Assembly (NCBI GenBank): GCA_000402075.1
Contig: ARWO01000032.1
Location: 124,001-188,000, forward strand
DNA length: 64,000 nt
Source of the DNA: Thaumarchaeota archaeon SCGC AAA007-O23
GTDB lineage: Archaea > Thermoproteota > Nitrososphaeria > Nitrososphaerales > Nitrosopumilaceae
Direction: 5' to 3'
Shown: positions 16,975 through 25,976 of the stretch, piece by piece
Position numbering within the stretch: the first letter of the stretch is position 1
Layout of the letters: every line of letters starts with the position of its first letter
The notes under the pieces: model-generated
Database searches by the model: none
Told to the model about the DNA's origin: nothing
What the model saw: the letters and a program-made list of their open reading frames with translations, nothing else
Position numbers and translations under genes: made by a program

Positions 16975-17758
16975 GTTCAAGGAATTAAAATCCAAGAACG
17001 AAAAAGCACTCATTTCGTATATTATGACAGGATTTCCTAATGAAAATACAACACTGTCGATAGTTAGAGGTCTTGTTAGAGGCGGCACTGACATTATTGA
17101 GTTAGGGTTTCCATTCTCTGATCCTATAGCAGATGGTCCTGTAATACAAAACGCAAGTACTGTTTCATTAAACAAGGGTGCAAAGATTGAGAAATTTTTC
17201 AGCCTTGTGAAAAAAATTAGAAAAGAGACGGACATTCCTCTTGTTTTAATGACGTATACGAATGTGCTTTATGCACGCGGATATTCTGCATTTATGTCAA
17301 AAGTCAAAAGTGTAGGTATCGATGGACTAATCCTGCCGGACATGTCCATTGAAGAATCAAAGGAATATCTGAAATCTGCTAAAAAAAATAACCTTGATAC
17401 AATATTTTTGGTTTCACCGAACACAAATAATGATAGACTCAAAAAGATAGCAAGAGCTAGCACTGGCTTTTTGTATATGGTTGCTGTCTTTGGTACAACC
17501 GGGGTACAGACAAAAATTCACAAATACACTATAGACGCAATAAAAAATGCCAAAAAGATTGTTGGTAAGAAAATATCCATAGGGATTGGATTTGGGGTGT
17601 CAACCCCAGATGACGTGAAAAAGTATGTTTCGTTAGGAGTCGACGCAGTCATTGTAGGAAGTGCTAATCTTAAGATTATTGAGAATACACCACCATCAAA
17701 ATTACAAAGAAAGATTACAGAATATACAAAAAAACTGAAAAGAAGTACACGAATTTAG
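16955..17758 (+). CDS. trpA: Tryptophan synthase alpha chain
   Basis: Cleaves indole-3-glycerol phosphate and passes indole to TrpB. Catalytic Glu in DIIELGFPFSDPIADGPVIQ (about residue 49) and catalytic Asp in DGLILPDMSIEE (about residue 59-60 beyond it). The phosphate site IGIGFGVSTPDDV is present. 267 residues, standard. It is the last gene of the trp operon; the next gene, pyrG, has its own TATA box. Confidence 0.95.
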   Translation: MSKIQDKFKELKSKNEKALISYIMTGFPNENTTLSIVRGLVRGGTDIIELGFPFSDPIADGPVIQNASTVSLNKGAKIEKFFSLVKKIRKETDIPLVLMTYTNVLYARGYSAFMSKVKSVGIDGLILPDMSIEESKEYLKSAKKNNLDTIFLVSPNTNNDRLKKIARASTGFLYMVAVFGTTGVQTKIHKYTIDAIKNAKKIVGKKISIGIGFGVSTPDDVKKYVSLGVDAVIVGSANLKIIENTPPSKLQRKITEYTKKLKRSTRI

Positions 17759-17766
17759 GAAAAGCT

Positions 17767-17774
17767 ACATAAAT
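17767..17774 (+). promoter_or_regulatory. TATA box of pyrG
   Basis: ACATAAAT centred about 25 nt before the pyrG ATG at 17795, in the 36-nt gap after trpA. It suggests a leaderless pyrG transcript independent of the trp operon. Confidence 0.4.
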
Positions 17775-17794
17775 GGGAAAATACTTACACATCT

Positions 17795-19396
17795 ATGCAG
17801 ACGAAGTTTATTTTCGTTACAGGCGGAGTAATGTCCGGTCTTGGTAAAGGTGTAGTTTCAGCCTCAATCTCAAAATTATTACAACTGTCAGATCAAAAAG
17901 TTTCATGTGTGAAAATTGATCCATATCTGAATTTTGATGCTGGGACAATGAATCCTATTGCTCATGGTGAAGTGTTTGTCACAGAGGATGGCGGTGAGTG
18001 TGATATGGATATTGGAAGTTATGAAAGATATCTTAACAAGGATATTCCAAAATCTCATAATATTACAACTGCTCAAATTTATTCCAGTGTAATTGATGCT
18101 GAACGAAAGGGAAAATATTTGGGTGCATGCGTTCAGATCATTCCACACATCACGGATGAGATAAAAAATCGTGTCAGGGCAATTGCAGACGATGAGCAGC
18201 TTGACGTGTTAATTGTAGAATGTGGTGGCACTGTCGGTGATATAGAAAGCCTTCCGTTCCTTGAGGCATTAAGACAAATTAGATTAGAGGATGGTTCTGA
18301 AAATGTTATTTTTGTCCATGTAACATTGGCTCCATCATTGGACGTTGTTGGAGAACAAAAGACAAAACCCACGCAACATAGTGTACAAGAATTAAGAAGA
18401 ATAGGCATTCAGCCGGATCTGTTATGTGTACGTTGTACAACACCACTATTGGAAAAAACTAGAAAAAAGATTTCGATGTTTACAAACGTAATTGAGGAGG
18501 ATGTATTTTCATGCCATGACGCCAAATCAATTTTCATGATACCACAAATGTTGTATGAGCAGGGACTGGTTGATGTGGTTTTCAAGAAATTTGGAAATGT
18601 GGGATTTGTCAACACATCAAAAAATTGGGATAACTGGAATACGATCGTCAACTCGCTGCAAAAAACAGATGATACAATTAAAATTGCAATGGTTGGAAAA
18701 TATGTCACATTAGCAGACAGTTATGTTAGTGTTAATGAGGCACTCAAACATGCTTCTGCATCAATTGGAAAATCTGTTAATATTGATTGGATTGACTCGG
18801 AAACACTCAATGGAAATCTGAAGCAACTCGATAATTTTGATGGTGTGTTAGTACCTGGTGGATTTGGAACGCGTGGTTCTGAAGGAATAATAGATACAGC
18901 TACATACGCACTGGAGAAAAACATACCTTATCTTGGAATTTGTTTTGGGTTTCAGCTAGCAGCAGTTGCATTTGGCCGCAAGATGTGTAATCTTGAAAAT
19001 GCAAACTCTACTGAGATTGTTGCTGATACAAAAAATCCGATTATTGATCTTTTGCCTGAACAAAAGGATGAAACTGATATGGGCGGTTCGTTACGGTTGG
19101 GAGCAAATGAAATTAAAATTAATAAAGATTCACTAGCACATAAAATATACAGTTCTGATAAAATTTTCAAAAGACATAGACACAGATATGAATTCAATAC
19201 TAAATATCGTGAAGAGTTCCTAGAAAAAGGAATGATTTTTTCAGGAGAAAGCGATGATGAAAAAAGAATGGAAATTTTAGAAATTCCATCCCATAAATTC
19301 TTTTTAGGTGTACAGTATCATCCAGAGTTTAACAGCAGACCTGGATTCCCAGAAGATGCATTCAAAACATTTGTTACTGTTGCATCACAAAATTAA
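17795..19396 (+). CDS. pyrG: CTP synthase
   Basis: Aminates UTP to CTP using glutamine and ATP. The N-terminal synthase domain begins KFIFVTGGVMSGLGKGVVSA with the P-loop, followed by KIDPYLNFDAGTMNPIAHGE and VECGGTVGDIESLPFLEA. The C-terminal glutaminase domain has PGGFGTRG, the nucleophile Cys in YLGICFGFQLA, and HPEFNSRP. 533 residues, full length. It converges on nadK, with the stop codons overlapping by 4 nt. Confidence 0.97.
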   Translation: MQTKFIFVTGGVMSGLGKGVVSASISKLLQLSDQKVSCVKIDPYLNFDAGTMNPIAHGEVFVTEDGGECDMDIGSYERYLNKDIPKSHNITTAQIYSSVIDAERKGKYLGACVQIIPHITDEIKNRVRAIADDEQLDVLIVECGGTVGDIESLPFLEALRQIRLEDGSENVIFVHVTLAPSLDVVGEQKTKPTQHSVQELRRIGIQPDLLCVRCTTPLLEKTRKKISMFTNVIEEDVFSCHDAKSIFMIPQMLYEQGLVDVVFKKFGNVGFVNTSKNWDNWNTIVNSLQKTDDTIKIAMVGKYVTLADSYVSVNEALKHASASIGKSVNIDWIDSETLNGNLKQLDNFDGVLVPGGFGTRGSEGIIDTATYALEKNIPYLGICFGFQLAAVAFGRKMCNLENANSTEIVADTKNPIIDLLPEQKDETDMGGSLRLGANEIKINKDSLAHKIYSSDKIFKRHRHRYEFNTKYREEFLEKGMIFSGESDDEKRMEILEIPSHKFFLGVQYHPEFNSRPGFPEDAFKTFVTVASQN

Positions 19397-19998
19397 TCCA
19401 GTTTTGTGATCTCGTAAATTTTTTGTCTAGCATCCTGCATCGAAACTTTTCTTTTTACGTATCCCTTATCCATTAAATGTTTCATAGCCAATCTGACTGT
19501 TCTATCAGGAAGTAATGTTTTTGATGCAAGCTCTTTTTGTGTCATTGACCCCTCGTATTCTAATATTTTTAATAAAAGCTTAGAACTCGGTGGCATAGAC
19601 AGTAATTCTTCTGCTAGTTTTACTTTGTTTGCAAGCGCAGATATAGCTGTAGAATCAGATTTCATACGAATTATTCTTGCTGGCGGTGAAAACTTTGTTG
19701 CCTCAAGTTTATTGTTAATTTTGAATCTATCTATTCCGTCTAAAACTACATCACAGTGCAAACGTGATGAAATTTCATCAATTTCTATGATACTGTTATC
19801 AGAAACTATGATTGGTCTTCTGGTTATGTCTAACGAGTTAACTGAAATAATTCCAAATACATTTGAAGCCTGAAAAATAACAGGCCCACCAGCAGACAAG
19901 GAATATGCAGAAGAACCAGTTGGGGTAGAGATAATTACACCGTCACTACTATCGTGCCATACCTCCTCACCATTAACTCGTAAAATGTATTCCATCAA
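19393..19998 (-). CDS. NAD kinase, C-terminal part with a fused winged-helix domain (after frameshift)
   Basis: This frame carries the NAD kinase core: NGEEVWHDSSDGVIISTPTG followed by SSAYSLSAGGP, the classic NAD-binding loop. The last ~80 residues form a winged helix (SMTQKELASKTLLPDRTVRL, then AMKHLMDKGYVKRK). The frame is open upstream of its first ATG (19998) through YKKQDYVVEDVPRIGVTVDG, which directly continues the N-terminal piece. One extra A in the A6 run at 20107-20112 would restore a single protein of about 330 residues. The fusion to a DNA-binding domain is unusual for this enzyme. Confidence 0.85.
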   Translation of the reverse strand: MMEYILRVNGEEVWHDSSDGVIISTPTGSSAYSLSAGGPVIFQASNVFGIISVNSLDITRRPIIVSDNSIIEIDEISSRLHCDVVLDGIDRFKINNKLEATKFSPPARIIRMKSDSTAISALANKVKLAEELLSMPPSSKLLLKILEYEGSMTQKELASKTLLPDRTVRLAMKHLMDKGYVKRKVSMQDARQKIYEITKLD

Positions 19999-20066
19999 TG
20001 TAGCACTTTTTGATGTAAAAACAGATACGTCGTTAAGAACAGGGTAGGTACTTTTACCATCAACTG

Positions 20067-20393
20067 TTACACCAATTCTTGGAACATCTTCAACAACATA
20101 ATCTTGTTTTTTATACGATTAAGATAAGAAGGAAGATCTTTTAATTCAATTTGAGCTAAAACTCCGTTAGATTCTGACTCACTTATTCCTAAAACCGGTG
20201 TATCTACATCTATTGCACTGTGTAAATAATTTCGTACGCCACGATCACCACCTAAAACAATTATTAAATCAGCCAGTGTAACTTTAGAATTATTTTTAAA
20301 ATAAAATGATTCAAAACCCACATCAGAGAGTGTTTCTTTAATCGATTTAGCTACTAGTTCAGTAGCTTGTATCCCCGCTATACCAATACGCAT
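20067..20393 (-). CDS. NAD kinase, N-terminal part (frameshifted gene)
   Basis: Begins MRIGIAGIQATELVAKSI, a Rossmann-like start, and includes LADLIIVLGGDRGVRNYLHS and GISESESNGVLAQIE. In ordinary NAD kinases the motif is GGDGT; here the catalytic Asp is kept but the following Gly is Arg. After LNRIK the frame drifts into a non-homologous tail and stops, while the true continuation lies in the neighbouring frame. Start ATG 20393 is preferred over TTG 20402. A PfkB kinase lies 29 nt upstream on the same strand, so the two may be co-transcribed. Confidence 0.82.
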   Translation of the reverse strand: MRIGIAGIQATELVAKSIKETLSDVGFESFYFKNNSKVTLADLIIVLGGDRGVRNYLHSAIDVDTPVLGISESESNGVLAQIELKDLPSYLNRIKNKIMLLKMFQELV

Positions 20394-20422
20394 AATAGAC
20401 AATTTTCAGCGTATAATAAAAA

Positions 20423-21295
20423 TTAAATCTCTTTGAATTTTACTGTGTTATAAAAATAATATGCATTTGATTCTATAGCACCTTTTGATGGAATCTTTTC
20501 CAGACCTATCTGCCTACTTTCTAATGCAGCTTGTGCAGCTCCTCCTCCAAAACTAAGTGCCCAAAGAATATCTTTTTCCTTTAACATAGTACAACCAAAC
20601 GCCGCACAAAAAATGTCACCAATTCCTGTAGTATCATTAAGTTCAAGATTTGGTAATGTTATAGAATAAATCCTATTTTCAGACAACAATGATATATTTT
20701 GTTTATCAGTTAGAATTACATTATCAATTCCTTTTTTTTGAAGAATTTTTATTCCATCAATATTGGATGCACCTGTGAGACATTTTAGTTCATCTTGGTT
20801 TACTTTTATCGCTGAAACGTTAGATAGATTTAGATCAGTCTGTTCAAGATATATTTTGTTTTCTGAATTATTTCGCCTCAAAAACCCCTGAGGATCCAAT
20901 AAAACAAAATTCGCATTCTTTTTAATTTTTTCAAATAATTCAATTGAAATTTCATCAAATAACGGACTGATTATGACACTATCACTATCCAATGTAATAT
21001 TGTTAATGGCTTCACATTTGTTTTGCAAAAATAATGTTCTTTCTGAATTTACTAAATTTAGTATAAACTGTGTTGTAGGTTTTGTTGATTGTGCATCTTC
21101 AAATGCAATCTTCTGTTCAACTAAATAGTTAACAAGTGGAAAATCAGAGCCAAATTTTGTATGCAATTTAACATCAAATTTTAAAGATCTAGCAGTTAGA
21201 CTACAATAACAACCAGGACCTCCAGGAACAACAAATTTTGAATCATTGATCTCTATTGTATCAATAGTACAATGTGAGATGACATCTAATTTCAT
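20423..21295 (-). CDS. PfkB (ribokinase) family kinase
   Basis: 290 residues with the PfkB glycine-rich start (VVPGGPGCYCSL) and the C-terminal signature NDTTGIGDIFCAAFGCTML holding the catalytic Asp and anion hole. The family phosphorylates sugars, nucleosides or related alcohols. The Cys-rich GGPGCYCSLTA segment differs from ribokinase itself, and the substrate cannot be assigned. It is divergent from S26e and upstream of nadK. Confidence 0.85.
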   Translation of the reverse strand: MKLDVISHCTIDTIEINDSKFVVPGGPGCYCSLTARSLKFDVKLHTKFGSDFPLVNYLVEQKIAFEDAQSTKPTTQFILNLVNSERTLFLQNKCEAINNITLDSDSVIISPLFDEISIELFEKIKKNANFVLLDPQGFLRRNNSENKIYLEQTDLNLSNVSAIKVNQDELKCLTGASNIDGIKILQKKGIDNVILTDKQNISLLSENRIYSITLPNLELNDTTGIGDIFCAAFGCTMLKEKDILWALSFGGGAAQAALESRQIGLEKIPSKGAIESNAYYFYNTVKFKEI

Positions 21296-21319
21296 TTAAC
21301 TCTAATTTTATCCTCAGGA

Positions 21320-21327
21320 TTATAAAT
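21320..21327 (+). promoter_or_regulatory. TATA box of rps26e
   Basis: TTATAAAT centred about 25 nt before ATG 21348, in a 52-nt divergent gap. It predicts a leaderless transcript for S26e. Confidence 0.5.
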
Positions 21328-21347
21328 GGGGATAATTATTCATCTGT

Positions 21348-21635
21348 ATGCCATCTAAACGTGTTAGTAGAGGTCGCAGAAAAGGTGGAAAAGGTTCCAC
21401 AGGTGTAATTCAGTGTACTAATTGTGGACAGACAGTACCAAAGGACAAGGCAAAAAAAGTTACATCACGTCTTAGTTTGGTTGAGCATCAACTTGCTAAG
21501 GAGCTTAGAGCTCAGGGAACATATATCGCATCTCCTAAAATTCTAAAATGGTATTGTATATCTTGTGCAATTCACTTTAAGATTTTAAAAATTCGTTCAT
21601 CTTCAAAAAGAAGAGAGCACACTAAACTTAGATAA
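21348..21635 (+). CDS. rps26e: Small ribosomal subunit protein S26e
   Basis: A 95-residue basic protein starting PSKRVSRGRRKGGKGSTG with two CxxC pairs (CTNCGQ and CISCAIH) that form the zinc site of eS26. The central RLSLVEHQLAKELRAQGTY is helical. eS26 sits near the mRNA exit channel and is found only in some archaea, including thaumarchaea, and eukaryotes. The Lys/Arg-rich ends fit an rRNA-binding role. Confidence 0.93.
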   Translation: MPSKRVSRGRRKGGKGSTGVIQCTNCGQTVPKDKAKKVTSRLSLVEHQLAKELRAQGTYIASPKILKWYCISCAIHFKILKIRSSSKRREHTKLR

Positions 21636-21637
21636 GA

Positions 21638-22180
21638 TCAGTTAAGTTCTCTTAAAATTGTCCAATGTAATGTAAATTTATCATCTATTGCTAGATTTAC
21701 GTGTGGAGTATAAACTTCAAAAACAGGTAATACCTTTATCCCATGCTCAGGGAAATTAGCACTAAAGTTCATGGACCAAGTAGATGACATATCAGTATAA
21801 CTAGCACGAAATGAATATTTCTCTGGTGTTGATTGTTCCACATACATAATTTTTTCAAATTTGGTCTTATTTATCATAATGATCTCTTTATCATTAAATT
21901 CTTCATCAAGTATGTAATCCATAATTTCGCGTGGTATATACTTGGCATTATTTGATTCAGTGATACTAACTAACTGCCCTTGTGAATTTCGTACTTCAAT
22001 TTGAAGATGTATTTGATATTTTGAATCTTTAGTTGAAACAAGATTAATTGAATTCTCATCTTTAAAAATTCCTTTACCATCAAGTGAATGATCTGCAGAT
22101 ACAGATTGGGTAGAGCCGATAAGTAATGCTATAAGGATAGCACTAAATAATGATAGATGCAGTTTTCCTAACTTTTTCAT
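21638..22180 (-). CDS. Secreted hypothetical protein
   Basis: 180 residues with a clear signal peptide (KKLGKLHLSLFSAILIALLI then TQSVSADHS) and a beta-rich exported domain with no cysteine. No recognised family. The Thr/Ser-rich strands (SFRASYTDMSSTWSMNFSA) resemble cell-surface beta-sandwich domains. It is the last gene of a minus-strand unit and overlaps the phosphatidyltransferase gene by 4 nt. Confidence 0.75.
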   Translation of the reverse strand: MKKLGKLHLSLFSAILIALLIGSTQSVSADHSLDGKGIFKDENSINLVSTKDSKYQIHLQIEVRNSQGQLVSITESNNAKYIPREIMDYILDEEFNDKEIIMINKTKFEKIMYVEQSTPEKYSFRASYTDMSSTWSMNFSANFPEHGIKVLPVFEVYTPHVNLAIDDKFTLHWTILRELN

Positions 22181-22749
22181 TCTCTTAATGCTTTTGTAGT
22201 GACAACAATTCTTTGAATGAATGTAATACCTGCAATTATTATTACAATTATTACTGCATATTCCATAAAACCAGCAATTCCAATAATAGCAATTACAAGA
22301 AGTCTTTCAGCACGCTCACCAATTCCAATACCCTGTAACTTTACCCCTAGAGATTCAGCCCTTGAGCGTGTATAGCTTACAAGTAATGAAAATGTGATAG
22401 CTAAAAATACTAAATATGGTTCCGCAAAACCACCAACTAATATTCCAAGAAATATAGCAACCTCCGCTATCTTATCGAATGCTGAATCAAGAAATCCACC
22501 GGATTTGGTAATTTTTTGAGATACTCTGGCAACTTGTCCATCTACAATGTCAAAAAAACCTGCAACAAGTAGAAGTATCCCACCAATAATTAGTGAAAAT
22601 TCAACATTCCATCCATAAATGAATGCAGATGCAAACGCAAAGACTAAACCGATGCATGACCATCCGTTTGGTGAAATTCCAGTTGATGCAAAACCTTTGC
22701 CAATTTTTTCAAGATGTGGCTGTAATGAATCACGTAAATTATTTAACAT
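22177..22749 (-). CDS. CDP-alcohol phosphatidyltransferase, archaetidylinositol-phosphate-synthase-like
   Basis: 190 residues with several membrane helices and the catalytic motif DIVDGQVAR, then GGFLDSAFDK, matching D(x)2DG(x)2AR(x)8G(x)3D(x)3D. Such enzymes join CDP-activated archaeol to a polar alcohol head group at the membrane. Among archaeal members this form is closest to archaetidylinositol phosphate synthases, but the head group is not proven by sequence. It overlaps agmatinase (1 nt) and the secreted protein (4 nt). Confidence 0.85.
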   Translation of the reverse strand: MLNNLRDSLQPHLEKIGKGFASTGISPNGWSCIGLVFAFASAFIYGWNVEFSLIIGGILLLVAGFFDIVDGQVARVSQKITKSGGFLDSAFDKIAEVAIFLGILVGGFAEPYLVFLAITFSLLVSYTRSRAESLGVKLQGIGIGERAERLLVIAIIGIAGFMEYAVIIVIIIAGITFIQRIVVTTKALRE

Positions 22750-23624
22750 CAGTTTGACCTGCTTAGGTTCATTGCAATTATCGTTGATATCATTTTTGCA
22801 GCCATGGATGCAGTTGCACCATTATCATAAGTTGGATTTAGCTCTACTATGTCCGCAGCTACTATCTTTTTGTTTTGCAGCGTTGTAACTAAATCATATA
22901 ATTCCCTAGATGAAATTCCAACAGCCTCAGGATTGCCGACTCCTGGTGCAAATGCAGGATCTAATACATCCAAGTCTATACTCAGATAAATATTGTCAAA
23001 AGTAGATGTGATATCTTTGAGTAATTTAGGACCATTGCCATCACGAATTTCTTTATCTGACACTGTTGAAATATTATGTTCTTTTAGAAATGCAAGTTCT
23101 TCCTTGACAAACGCCCTTGCACCAACATGAACAATATTTTCAGAACCACGTTTTTCAACTATTCTTCTTAGATAAGCAGCATGACTAAGTTTGATATCCG
23201 CGTATTGATCTCTTAGATCATAATGTGCGTCAAACACTACATATCCTACATCCTTTGGAAAACATGTGAAGCTTCCTAAAGTAATCAAATGTTCTCCGCC
23301 TAAAATTATCAGTTGTTTGTTCTGTTCTTTTAATTCGGAAGTGATGTTTTCAACCATTTGTAACATTTCTGCTGCAACAACTGTGTGTTTTGTATTACCA
23401 AGATCATTGATATTTACTGTCTCCAGGTCGATACCAAATTCTGGCTGGAAAATTTCAATGTTATTAAATGCGTCACGTATTACGTCAGGTCCAAACCGGC
23501 AGCCAGGTTTGTAAGAGTGTGTTGAATCAAACGGTACGCCAAAAATAACAGCCACTGATTCAGAATTATCATTAGGATTCATAATTAATGGTGATTTTGT
23601 CATGTGAAGATCCAGAAAACTCAT
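22749..23624 (-). CDS. speB: Agmatinase / ureohydrolase family enzyme
   Basis: 291 residues with all the two-manganese ligands of the arginase family: GGEHLITLG, DAHYDLRD and SIDLDVLDPAFAPGVGNPE. The most likely reaction is agmatine to putrescine and urea, providing polyamine precursors. Deoxyhypusine synthase, which uses spermidine, lies 3 kb away. Arginase or formimidoylglutamase activity cannot be excluded from motifs alone. It follows thrS by 4 nt. Confidence 0.85.
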   Translation of the reverse strand: MSFLDLHMTKSPLIMNPNDNSESVAVIFGVPFDSTHSYKPGCRFGPDVIRDAFNNIEIFQPEFGIDLETVNINDLGNTKHTVVAAEMLQMVENITSELKEQNKQLIILGGEHLITLGSFTCFPKDVGYVVFDAHYDLRDQYADIKLSHAAYLRRIVEKRGSENIVHVGARAFVKEELAFLKEHNISTVSDKEIRDGNGPKLLKDITSTFDNIYLSIDLDVLDPAFAPGVGNPEAVGISSRELYDLVTTLQNKKIVAADIVELNPTYDNGATASMAAKMISTIIAMNLSRSN

Positions 23625-23628
23625 TTTA

Positions 23629-25479
23629 TTACACCATTATCTGTGGTCTTTGTGATAACAATATTGTTGAGTTTAATTTTGAAATTGGTTTACCTTTTGT
23701 TGCATCTTGAATCTCCTTTACAAAGCTCTCAGTAGAAAGTTGACGCACGTCGCCAGTTGTTCTATCACGAACACTCAAACTAGGTGAATTCATTTCTTTT
23801 TCTCCAATGACTAGCACATAGTTAATCCATTCTTTTTCGGCATCTCTAATTCTTTTACTGATTGTATCATTTCTATCATCAATATCAACTCGTATATTTT
23901 GCTCAGTTAACTTACCAGCAAGATTACTAGCAAATTCTAGAAAATCATCTTTGAGAGGAATTAGTCTTACTTGTGTAGGTGCCAACCAAAGTGGGAATTG
24001 TGGTCTTTTACCATCTTTTACTTGTTTAGCAAACTTTTCTAATAATGCATAAATCACACGTTCTACTGCGCCAGATGGAGAGTTATGTAAAATGATTGGA
24101 TGTTGCTGCTCATTTTTTTCATCGGTAAATGTAATTCCGTAACGTTTACCATTTTCAACATCTATTTGATCAGTTGATAATGCGCTAGCCTTACCTAAAT
24201 TATCAATGAAGTTAAATTCCCATTTTAGTACGAAGTAAAAGAATTTCTCTTTCCACATTTCAATCAAAACTGGTTTACCTACTTTTGAAACCATCTGTTT
24301 GACTAACTCTTTATTTTCATTGTAAAAATCCTCAGTAAATCTGATACCAACTTCATAATCATTTTCTTCAATTCCTAATCCTGACAAAACTTCACGAGAA
24401 AGATCAAATCTTTTTCTAAATTCATCGATGGCCTGTGACATATCTTTACAGAATGCATGACAGTCGGGCATGGTGAATGCCCTTAATCTTCTTAGACCAA
24501 CAAGTTCACCGGATTGTTCCCTTCTAAAACTATAACGAGTAAGTTCATAGAGTTTGTATGGTAGATTTTTGTATGATAACTGAAAGTCACTTGCCATTAA
24601 AAATTGTCCAAAACATGCTGCAAATCTTAAGAAAAGATGTTTGCCTTCTGAATCTATACTGTATTGCCTAGCAGGAAATCTGTTAAAGTAACTTTCCATA
24701 CTTGGATGATGTGAATCATACATGATTGGAGTTTCAACCTCAATACCTCCATAATCACGAATTTTATCTGTAACATATTGCTCAATTTGAGATTTAATTA
24801 GACGTCCATTAGGATAAAATCTCATATTTCCTGAATCAGATGCAGGTTCATAATCAGCAATTGCAAGTTTTTTCATCAGGTTTACATGTGGTGGAGGCTC
24901 ATCGACACTTCTTTTTTTTGCAGATTCATACTTTGCAAGTATTTCTAGCTGTTTATGATTAGAGAAATTGAATTTTTCAATCTCCTCCATTTTACCGTCA
25001 GGTGTCATTATGTACCAATATGATTTGATCTTGGATTCAGATTCTAATGCTGCAGATGTTTTTTCTTTAATTGAATCCTTAGAAAAAACTTTGGAACTTT
25101 CTGCAAGTGGGTGTCCTTTAACTTGAATACTAAAAGCTTTTGTCCATCCAAATGGTGCATGCGTTGTTTCAATTCCAGTAGATAATTCTTGCATTTCTTT
25201 TAAAATTTTAAGACCAGTACCAGGTGATGCAAGATTAGAGCTTAAATGTGCATATGGATAAAGCAGTAATTTATTACAACCAATCTGCTTCATTGATTTT
25301 TGAATATCAATAATTGCATTTTTTGCAACACTTGAATCGTCATCTTCCTCAATTGCAGTAAAACATACTACAACCTCTTCTATACGAATTTTTTTTGGTT
25401 CTATTTCCTCTGCAGATTTTATTTCCTTCTTTGTTGGCGTATATTCTATACTGTCACAATGTAATTGTAAAATACGCAT
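23629..25479 (-). CDS. thrS: Threonyl-tRNA synthetase, archaeal type
   Basis: 616 residues. Residues about 1-140 form the archaeal editing domain, related to D-aminoacyl-tRNA deacylase (MRILQLHCDSIEY). The class II core follows with motif 2 (FRREQSGELVGLRRLRAFTM then PDCHAFCKD) and motif 3 (SPSGAVERVIYALLEK). A C-terminal anticodon-binding domain starts at PLWLAPTQVRLIPL. Zinc-site residues are seen in RFAACFGQF and MPDCH. It is the first gene of an operon with agmatinase and the phosphatidyltransferase. Confidence 0.96.
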   Translation of the reverse strand: MRILQLHCDSIEYTPTKKEIKSAEEIEPKKIRIEEVVVCFTAIEEDDDSSVAKNAIIDIQKSMKQIGCNKLLLYPYAHLSSNLASPGTGLKILKEMQELSTGIETTHAPFGWTKAFSIQVKGHPLAESSKVFSKDSIKEKTSAALESESKIKSYWYIMTPDGKMEEIEKFNFSNHKQLEILAKYESAKKRSVDEPPPHVNLMKKLAIADYEPASDSGNMRFYPNGRLIKSQIEQYVTDKIRDYGGIEVETPIMYDSHHPSMESYFNRFPARQYSIDSEGKHLFLRFAACFGQFLMASDFQLSYKNLPYKLYELTRYSFRREQSGELVGLRRLRAFTMPDCHAFCKDMSQAIDEFRKRFDLSREVLSGLGIEENDYEVGIRFTEDFYNENKELVKQMVSKVGKPVLIEMWKEKFFYFVLKWEFNFIDNLGKASALSTDQIDVENGKRYGITFTDEKNEQQHPIILHNSPSGAVERVIYALLEKFAKQVKDGKRPQFPLWLAPTQVRLIPLKDDFLEFASNLAGKLTEQNIRVDIDDRNDTISKRIRDAEKEWINYVLVIGEKEMNSPSLSVRDRTTGDVRQLSTESFVKEIQDATKGKPISKLNSTILLSQRPQIMV

Positions 25480-25536
25480 AATTTCACACAGATTGAATTA
25501 TTGAATTAAGTGTTATCAATTTGATAATGTTCATCA

Positions 25537-25788
25537 TTAACTAAATCCAGCGCCAAATTCATCACCCTTGGTCAATGGGTCGATATCTGGTGCCTGTTTT
25601 AATTTTAGATACAAAAATGCCTCATTAACTAGTTCAGATGCAGCATCCTGCTCAAGCCCATAATTTTGTCTTGCAAAATCATGATATTTTTTTAGTTTAT
25701 TTTGTTCTTGTTCGTCAAGAGAAATACTGTCAGATAAAATCATTTCAGCAATTTTTTCGATTCTTGAATTATGTTCAGCTTCTTCCAT
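25537..25788 (-). CDS. Conserved hypothetical protein, 83 aa
   Basis: A small acidic, helical, soluble protein with an N-terminal half rich in Glu, Lys and Ser and a C-terminal Gly-Ala-Gly-Phe-Ser tail. No Cys and no membrane segment. I do not recognise it. It sits alone between thrS and the CxxC mini-protein. Confidence 0.65.
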   Translation of the reverse strand: MEEAEHNSRIEKIAEMILSDSISLDEQEQNKLKKYHDFARQNYGLEQDAASELVNEAFLYLKLKQAPDIDPLTKGDEFGAGFS

Positions 25789-25826
25789 AGATAAATCAGG
25801 TAATGGGCTTTTAAAAAATATAGTAA

Positions 25827-25976
25827 TTATTCATTTTCATCATGACCTAAAACATGTTTAACGCAGTAATATTCATCATTCATTGTACAATAGTAAAGTG
25901 ACTCTTCGTTACATAGTGAACAAATTGGCTTTTTGTCATCTAAAGATAGTTTTTGATGATAGGACGTGTTTGTCAT
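25827..25976 (-). CDS. 49-aa CxxC zinc-finger mini-protein
   Basis: ATG-initiated frame encoding TNTSYHQKLSLDDKKPICSL, then CNEESLYYCTMNDEYYC and VKHVLGHDENE. The CxxC, C(x)7C and CxxH spacings form a plausible zinc finger. The start overlaps the stop of the upstream 109-aa gene as ATGA, which strongly suggests real coupled translation. Function unknown; the finger resembles small protein-interaction zinc modules. Confidence 0.65.
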   Translation of the reverse strand: MTNTSYHQKLSLDDKKPICSLCNEESLYYCTMNDEYYCVKHVLGHDENE

